Under the pieces are notes generated by a model, which was not told where the DNA came from, ran no database searches, and saw nothing but the letters and a program-made list of their open reading frames with translations. Shown here piece by piece: positions 28,401 to 37,400 of a DNA stretch of 64,000 bases. How positions within the stretch are numbered: position 1 is the first letter of the stretch; each line of letters begins with the position of its first letter. Source of the stretch: Cladorhizidae sp. MBARI D1340-BT2 (taxonomy: Eukaryota > Porifera > Demospongiae > Poecilosclerida > Cladorhizidae); the NCBI GenBank assembly GCA_028752905.1, contig JAQNBH010000011.1, positions 7,225,625 to 7,289,624 on the forward strand, in the 5' to 3' direction. Both the position numbers and the translations under genes were made by a program.

Positions 28401-31400
28401 ATGTGTGGTGAGAGAGGCATGTAATTCTAAGCTCTCCTCTCTGATGTGTGGTGAGAGGGGCATGTAATTCTAAGCTCTACTCTCTGATGTGTGGTGAGAG
28501 GGGCATGTAATTCTAAGCTCTACTCTCTGATGTGTGGTGAGAGAGGCATGTAATTCTAAGCTCTACTCTCTGATGTGTGGTGAGAGGGACATGTAATTCT
28601 AAGCTCTACTCTCTGATGTGTGGTGAGGGGGTCATGTAATTCTAAGCTCTACTCTCTGATGTGTGGTGAGAGGGGACATGTAATTCTAAGCTCTACTCTC
28701 TGATGTGTGGTGAGAGGGACATGTAATTCTAAGCTCTACTCTCTGATGTGTGGTGAGAGGGACATGTAATTCTAAGCTCTACTCTCTGATGTGTGGTGAG
28801 AGGGACATGTAATTCTAAGCTCTACTCTCTGATGTGTGCTGAGAGGGACATGTAATTCTAAGCTCTACTCTCTGATGTGTGCTGAGAGGGACATGTAATT
28901 CTAAGCTCTACTCTCTGATGTGTGGTGAGAGGGACATGTAATTCTAAGCTCTACTCTCTGATGTGTGGTGAGAGGGACATGTAATTCTAAGCTCTAAGCT
29001 CTACTCTCTGATGTGTGGTGAGAGGGGCATGTAATTCTAAGCTCTACTCTCTGATGTGTGGTGAGAGGGACATGTAATTCTAAGCTCTACTCTCTGATGT
29101 GTGGTGAGAGGGACATGTAATTCTAAGCTCTACTCTCTGATGTGTGGTGAGAGGGACATGTAATTCTAAGCTCTACTCTCTGATGTGTGGTGAGAGAGGC
29201 ATGTAATTCTAAGCTCTACTCTCTGATGTGTGGTGAGAGGGGCATGTAATTCTAAGCTCTACTCTCTGATGTGTGGTGAGAGGGACATGTAATTCTAAGC
29301 TCTACTCTCTGATGTGTGGTGAGAGGAGCATGTAATTCTAAGCTCTACTCTCTGATGTGTGGTGAGAGGGACATGTAATTCTAAGCTCTACTCTCTGATG
29401 TGTGGTGAGAGAGGCATGTAATTCTAAGCTCTACTCTCTGATGTGTGGTGAGAGGGACATGTAATTCTAAGCTCTACTCTCTGATGTGTGGTGAGAGAGG
29501 CATGTAATTCTAAGCTCTACTCTCTGATGTGTGGTGAGAGGGGCATGTAATTCTAAGCTCTACTCTCTGATGTGTGGTGAGAATTCTAAGCTCTACTCTC
29601 TGATGTGTGGTGAGAGGAGCATGTAATTCTAAGCTCTACTCTCTGATGTGTGGTGAGAGAGGCATGTAATTCTAAGCTCTACTCTCTGATGTGTGGTGAG
29701 AATTCTAAGCTCTACTCTCTGATGTGTGGTGAGAGGAGCATGTAATTCTAAGCTCTACTCTCTGATGTGTGGTGAGAGAGGCATGTAATTCTAAGCTCTA
29801 CTCTCTGATGTGTGGTGAGAGGGGCATGTAATTCTAAGCTCTACTCTCTGATGTGTGGTGAGAATTCTAAGCTCTACTCTCTGATGTGTGGTGAGAGGGG
29901 CATGTAATTCTAAGCTCTACTCTCTGATGTGTGGTGAGAGAGGCATGTAATTCTAAGCTCTACTCTCTGATGTGTGGTGAGAGGGGCATGTAATTCTAAG
30001 CTCTACTCTCTGATGTGTGGTGAGAATTCTAAGCTCTACTCTCTGATGTGTGGTGAGAGGGGCATGTAATTCTAAGCTCTACTCTCTGATGTGTGGTGAG
30101 AGGGGCATGTAATTCTAAGCTCTACTCTCTGATGTGTGGTGAGAATTCTAAGCTCTACTCTCTGATGTGTGGTGAGAGGAGCATGTAATTCTAAGCTCTA
30201 CTCTCTGATGTGTGGTGAGAGGGGCATGTAATTCTAAGCTCTACTCTCTGATGTGTGGTGAGAATTCTAAGCTCTACTCTCTGATGTGTGGTGAGAGGGG
30301 ACATGTAATTCTAAGCTCTACTCTCTGATGTGTGGTGAGAGGGGCATGTAATTCTAAGCTCTACTCTCTGATGTGTGGTGAGAGGGACATGTAATTCTAA
30401 GCTATACTCTCTGATGTGTGCTGAGAGGGGCATGTAATTCTAAGCTCTACTCTCTGATGTGTGGTGAGAGGGACATGTAATTCTAAGCTATACTCTCTTA
30501 TGTGTGGTGAGAGAGGCATGTAACTCTCTTGAGTGCCTTCTCAGTCTTTAAACAATCCTCTCCTTCATGTATGAATATTTCTTCTCTGCACATCTTATCC
30601 TCTTATCCTGGACCTCCTCTCCTACCACCCCTCTCTCTCCATCATGCTGTTTCTCTTCCTATTGCTCCTTCTTCTACAGACCTACTGAACATCAAGGAAG
30701 CCACCAACAATGGCACCTATGGAGCTCTTCATGCCATCCTCGATCCCAAGTTATCTGCCAAGCTCCCACCACCAGTTTCTCCGAAAGCATTGCCAGGAAC
30801 CCTGAAGGTGTGTCCCTTCCCTCAGGATGTGCAAGTGCAGAGAAAGAGGAGTATTTGTGAAGACTGTGTGTGTCGGAGTGGCTACTGTAATATCACCAAC
30901 GACACCATCCTGAGCAGCAATAAGAAACTTTTTGACATCAATTCTACTCAGAGTACGTCTGAGAGATTATGAATTAAAATGTCTGCTCGTTAACTTCACC
31001 TTGTTTTCTCGTCTTGTACAACATTTCTCCCTCACCTCCCCCCCTCTCCATCCTCTCCTTCCTATTCTCTTTCTATTACATGCATCCTCTCTCCCTCTTG
31101 CTCAAGCACTGACTTCTTCTCTTCTCCTTCATACAGTTTTCTCTGTCTTTTGAGTATTGTCCCTGAATGTCAGGGACTGTCATGATGATGGATACACCGA
31201 CAAGCAAGACAGTCCCTGTCAGTCTTCTCACTCTTCCTCCTCAACCTCCGATAATTGTTACCTTTGTCATCTCTTTCTCCCCGACCCTCCTCTACTCATC
31301 TTTCCCACCCAATCCCTCTCTCTTTCTTTCCGCACTTTCACTTTTTCTTCTCCCAAACCCGTCCCTCTCCTCCCCACCTCGTCATTCTCTGTATGCAGAG

Positions 31401-34400
31401 GACAGCTATAAGAGCTACCATAATCCTTGGGGAGTTCCTGTTGGAGGTTACGGAGATGGAGCATGCATTTTAAGCCAATTGGACTACATTAGTCTCTATA
31501 GCAGCACACTGAAGATCCCATTGTGGTCAACATACACGCTCGACCCAGAAGTAAGAATTTCTAATTGATAATGTAAACTAGGTTTTGAACCTCATTCCAA
31601 TAATCTGTCACAGATTGTGAATGGCAAGATGCCACTTGACAAAGCTGCAAGTGCCTGTTGGCGACACGACCCCCGAGTGTCCATTTCTGAATCCACCAAC
31701 TGTTCTACGTACTTGCCAGAGAATGGGAATGGAAGTGTGGAAGATGGAATGCTGGCTGTTCCGTTCCTGTTCCCAGTAAATTCCTCACAGAATCTTTCCA
31801 TGTCTGTGTTTACTAATATTATCTTCCAGTCACGCTCCTTCAATAGTGAGTCATGCTTTAGAACTTTGCTTAAAATTCTTTCATACACTTCAGGGTTTCA
31901 TTTAGGGGGGGGGGGGGGGCAGATGCCAACCCTTGGAGCCTTTTTACCCCCCCCCCCCCCCCCCCCCCTTTGGAAATTGTATTATTAAAATTTATTAGAA
32001 ACTTTGTCACATCTTTAACCATCATGCCATCATGCCCCCATTAAAATCCAGATTCCTCCAGTTGCCCCCCCTTGAACAATTTTTTAAATGAACCCCCTAC
32101 ATTTGCTAAGTTCCATTTCACCAGTTGAATGAGTATAGCTGAGTGTGTGTGGGTGTGTGTAAATTCAATAAATTAATTATTAGTATATAATCTAGTGAAA
32201 GAATCTTATATTTATAGACATTGAATCAGCTTATCACACTCGACCATGAAGAGTATGTATGAAAGCTTGTAGGTGGAGGCTGACCTTTACTAGATACAGA
32301 AAATTAAATATATATAAAAAAAAAAAAAAAATTTAAACATTACACATTTGCCTAGTTGACACCTTACCTCAGACCCTTCAGACCCTGTCAACTCACACAT
32401 CTCACTACACGAGCAAGAGATGACATGCTAAAATTTCACCTCCCCCCCCCCCCCCCCCTAATAACAATGTCTGTGGCACTATTGCCTACAATACTTTCAG
32501 ATCTCATGTCTGCCATGAAAAATGCAAATCAATTTTAGACTTTCACAATTGTAATGAGTTTCTTACAAAAAAAAATTTTCGCACATGAAAATCCTCCCAC
32601 ATTCATGCACTTTTGAAAAACACTGAGGGTTTCATACAGAGGTAGGGGTGCCCTGGGATCCCCCCCCCCCCCCCCCGCACCTGAAATTTCAATAATCATA
32701 ATCTGTCATCAAATGACCACAACGCTAGTCTATGATCTTTGTTGGTTTGTATGCGTCTTACATTTGATTGAAGTAGCAATTGAGAAACGAAGACATCACT
32801 TAATTCTAGATCGAAGACGATTTTTGATATGCTCATTTTACTAAAGGGCAATTCCGGGAAAATGTCAACCAAGGGGTCAAAATTTCAAAATGGGTTTTGA
32901 GTGCTCTAATATACCATTTTGAAGCTAAATAAATGAAGTTTCATATTCATATTCTGCAATTTTTAACCCAATATGACAAATGGGTAACGAGATATGCTCG
33001 TTTTTATGTAATTGCCATAGTAACAGATTATGACAGAAGCTTTGTTCTGTTTTAGATCAGACACCTCCTACAGTTGGGAATTGAGTTTTGCTCCAAATTA
33101 AGTGTATTTGGATCATTTTTATAACTTTTTAAGTAGATTCAATGGAATTTTTTTGGTTACATCCACTAATTAATATTTTACGGTTTGTAGTTTCGGGATA
33201 TAATTGATGCCGTACGTACGCCACAAATATGTGCATCTTTATTAATTATTTCAGTGATATTCAAGTATTAACTAAAACCATTTCATATTCTTTTTTTAGT
33301 TTTCCATCGGCATAACTTCCACCCTTAATGGAAAGGCCACACCCCTATGACTTACGGAAAAACCTGTGACGTACATACAAGGTTCTTGTACGTCCGTCAC
33401 GTACGTATGTCACAGCTTAACAAATTCCCATCTAGACATTGTTAAAAGATGTAGAATTTGTTATTGTACAGCCTTAATCTTTGCCCTTTTCTTTGTTTGT
33501 CCTTCTGCCATTGACAATTCGATCTTCAGAAAAGTTAGAATGGCTACAGCACTAATTCAATCTTCTATTTATAGTTTGCTACCTTACATTTTCTAGAACC
33601 TTCTAAACTGACTAGACTGATAGTCACCATTATACAGCTGACAAGGTTAGGGCTTGGACAAAGGATAGGTTTAGTGCTTGGACCATGACAGGGTTAGGAT
33701 TGGACAAAGGATAGGTTTAGAGGTTGGACATTGACCAGGGTTGGGCTTGGAGAAAGGCTATAGTTAGGGGTTGGAGGATTAGGGCTTGAACAAAGTCTAG
33801 GGTTAGGGGTTGGACATTGACCAGGGTTAGGGCTTGGACAAAGGCTAGGGTTAGGGTTTGGACATTGACTAGGGTTAGGGCTTTGACAATGACTTGAGTT
33901 AGTGCTAGGACAATGACTTGTACAGGTTAGGGCTTGGACCATGACTAGGATTAGGCTTGGACCATGACTAGGATTAGGCTTGGACCATGACCTGGGTTAT
34001 GGCTTGGACAATGACTATGGTTAGAGGTTAGGGTGTAAATAAGCAAAGCTGCCTGAGCCTGTAGCCAGGAAGGTAGGCTGGTAAATAAACAAAGCTGCCT
34101 GAGCCTGTAGCCAGGAAGGTAGGCTGGTAAATAAACAAAGCTGCCTGAGCCTGTAGCCAGGAAGGTAGGCTGGTAAATAAACAAAGCTGCCTGAGCCTGT
34201 AGCCAGGAAGGTAGGCTGGTAAATAAACAAAGCTGCCTGAGCCTGTAGCCAGGAAGGTAGGCTGGTAAATAAACAAAGCTGCCTGAGCCTGTAGCCAGGA
34301 AGGTAGGCTGGTAAAGAAACAAAGCTGCCTGAGCCAGTAGCCAGGAAGGTAGGCTTGTAAAGAAGCAAAGCTGCTGCTTGAGTTATACCTACAAACTGTT

Positions 34401-37400
34401 AGTCATTCCCCAAATACATACACTATCTAGCCTGCAAGTAAAACTATTTTAGCAGCTGGCATTGAGGAAGTTACAAGATCTGTTAAGAAGTACGTAGTTC
34501 ACTAGGTTCCTTTCTGTGTGCTACAGGCATCCCTTTTAGGGAAGAACTGGTGAATATGAATCTATATCTCTGCTGTAAACTCTAGTAGTAGGGCAGCTGG
34601 AGAGTGGGGAAGTTAGATGCAGCAATGTTTGGCTAGACTTTACTAGAGCAGCTGGGGAGTGCAAGTCCTTGGGAAGTGTGTTCCTGTTTCGTCCTTCATT
34701 GAGCAAGTGACTTGTGACGCCACTTCCAAGAAGTGCATGACACGAGAATGCTCAACTGTGTGGATCTGATTGATGAGTTTGCACCACAAAGCAGCTCAGG
34801 GACCTTGCAGTACTACCAGTGAAAGTCTATTGAGCAAGTGACCTGTGACGCCACTTCCAAGAAGTGCATGACACGAGAATGCTCAACCTGTGTGGATCTG
34901 ATTGATGAGTTTGCACCACAAAGCAGCTCAGGGACCTTGCAGTACTACCAGTGAAAGTCTATTGAGCAAGTGACCTGTGACGCCACTTCCAAGAAGTGCA
35001 TGACACGAGAATGCTCAACCTGTGTGGATCTGATTGACGAGTTTGCACCACAAAGCAGCTCAGGGACCTTGCAGTACCAGTGGAAGTCTACGGATAGCCG
35101 AATTGAGAAGGTAGACATGACTGATACAGTGGATGCAGTCTTTAATGAGCTGAAGAAACAGCTGAGTACCTTCCTACTCCATACCTTTGTGAAGAGAGAG
35201 CAAGCAGCTTCGTTTGACTCCTTGAAGAACTCCTGTGATGGTAAATCCATTGTTTTACAAGTCGATTTCTCTGAAAATGCGACGATTGCAGCACAGAAAG
35301 AAGTACAAGCAGCCCACTGGCACCACGCTCAGGCAACCATCTTCACCACTCACACTTTGATCAACAATGCTACTAATTTCAGTATGGTAGTAATTTCAGA
35401 TGACTTTAACCACACGAAATACAGCATTTTTGTTTTCATGTCACAGTATATTTTCCGAAGTCTCCGAGCGAAATTCCCAAACATAGAAACCGTCAATGTT
35501 TTCAGCGATAGGCCAACTTCTCAGTTTAAGCAGAGAGGTTCCTCTTTTCAAATCTCCACTCCACTACTGGGAGCAAGACCATGACATCTCAGATGGATTT
35601 TTTTTGCCACATCTCATGGAAAAGGTGTCATTGACAGGATTGGAGGGACAGTGAAGAGGGCAGTTTGGAGACACATTCTGTCAGAGAGAAGTCATATCAC
35701 CACTCCGCAAGAGTATTCAGCACTCGCCAAACAGCTTTGCCCAAATATTCAAGTTGAATTTGTTGCCAAGAGTGAGAATGATCAACAATCTGCATTTCTG
35801 GATGCCAAATGGGAAGGAGTGATGGCAGTCCCCCAAACACACAAAGTTCATTGCTTCTGGTGTGGATGAGGTCAAAGTAGCCGATACTTCCAACGAGAAG
35901 GAGAAATGTTTCCGAGTTTGTCGAATCCGCAACACCAATGATGTCACTGCTCCGACCAATTCAACAATTGAACAGGATTGTCCAATCGAAGACGATGCCC
36001 AGCCTCAGCTACCAGCACTGAACTTGACAATTGGATTGTGGGTTGTTATGGAGTATGATGGTGAAGAGTTTCCAGGGGAGGTGACCTGTATAGAGGATTC
36101 TTAAACGTCATGCATAGAAGTGCAAATGCTTGGAAGTGGCCGAGACCTGAAGACAAAATCTTCTACTCAAGAAACAAAATTGTACGTATCATTAACCCAC
36201 CAAGTGTTGCAGGCAATCGAGGACAGTTTGCGTTTGAAGACATTTAGCATCTGTTTATGTTATGCTTACAAGTACTTGCTTTGTCTAATAGTGCCTAGCA
36301 ATGCTCAGAATTCATTAATACTATCCTTAATCACACATGTACGTCCATCACGGGTTTTATGTACGTCCATCACAAAGTTTAATGAGGATTAATTTGATTA
36401 TACAATATTCAACAGTTAGGCTTTGGGTATTAAACATTACTTCTCTGCCTTAGTATGAAAACAAGAACAATATCCCTAGTAACTACACAGAGTTTGGACT
36501 TTAAACATTCCTACCCTATAATTTCCCATTTTTCTGCATCCGTCCATCACAACACTTTAACGAGGCCTAACTCCTCCCCTGTGTATTATGAAAGTGAAAA
36601 TAATTTTGACTAATGTCTAGCCTAGGTCAAGCCTTTGCGTGAATATGTATTGTATACAGATTTACCATTTCTGAAACTAGCTATAGCTCAATTTGTTGTC
36701 TGAATTGTACGTACGTCACACCGGAAGTGCCCTAAAGGAAACGCTCGGTGGTAGTCAGTAGAGCAAGCAAGATATTGAAATATCACACCATATGCACCGA
36801 GGACTCAGTCTCTACTGCGCACAAAATGGTTCCCCTGACAAAAAATCCTGTATGACCCCCCCTGAGTCACTATTACATGTTACATGGAGCTCATTATGTA
36901 TTCATTGTATACCGACAGGTAAAGTGTGGTTCACGACTCTACTTAAGATTGAAGCCTGGTTGAAGTTCTACCGCATGCCCCTTCATGTCCTCCTGGGCGT
37001 TGCCTTGGATGCTGATAGAGATGGAATGAGGGACAGGGACTCCACCTACTCTGATAAACACAGAGGCGTGGCCATTCCCACGCACTTCTTTGTGGTGATG
37101 ACTCGTTGTGCAGTAGGTGGAGACCTAAAGGCGTGTGCTGTCAACAATTTGAAGGTCATGGGAATATTGCTACAGCACCCACTGGAAGCAGGAGTGAGTG
37201 GAATATCAGAGTTCATTACAGATTTTTTTCAGGATGGAGAGGGAGGAGTAATAGGGAGAAACCATTGCTTGATCCAAATTTACCCCCAAATGCATGGAAC
37301 CCTAAGCTGGGGGTGTTATGTGCGGTAGGGGGGGGCCATAAAATCCTCATTTATAAACCTCGCTCGTCTATGGTTCATAAATAGAATGTTCGTATTGCCA

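Larger units (their letters stand above)
32853..36738 (+). mobile_element. DNA transposon relic (about 3.9 kb) in an ENPP intron
   Basis: The left end reads AAAGGGCAATTCCGGG (32854 on), and the right end reads CCGGAAGTGCCCTAAAG (36724-36740), its imperfect inverse. Between them lie A/T-rich non-coding sequence, minisatellites, a broken transposase-like ORF, and several TACGTCCATCAC/TGACGTAC motifs near both ends (33361-33415 and 36338-36375, 36705-36718). The short inverted ends are the only boundary evidence and no clear target duplication is visible, so the limits are approximate. Confidence 0.5.

Noticed and set aside
33600..34020. Interstitial telomere (TTAGGG) tract
   Set aside because: TTAGGG hexamers are scattered inside longer degenerate units and never consecutive.
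33694..34368. Minus-strand reading frames across the 46-bp array and the GGTTAGGG-type repeats
   Set aside because: They are periodic translations of tandem repeats without any independent coding evidence.
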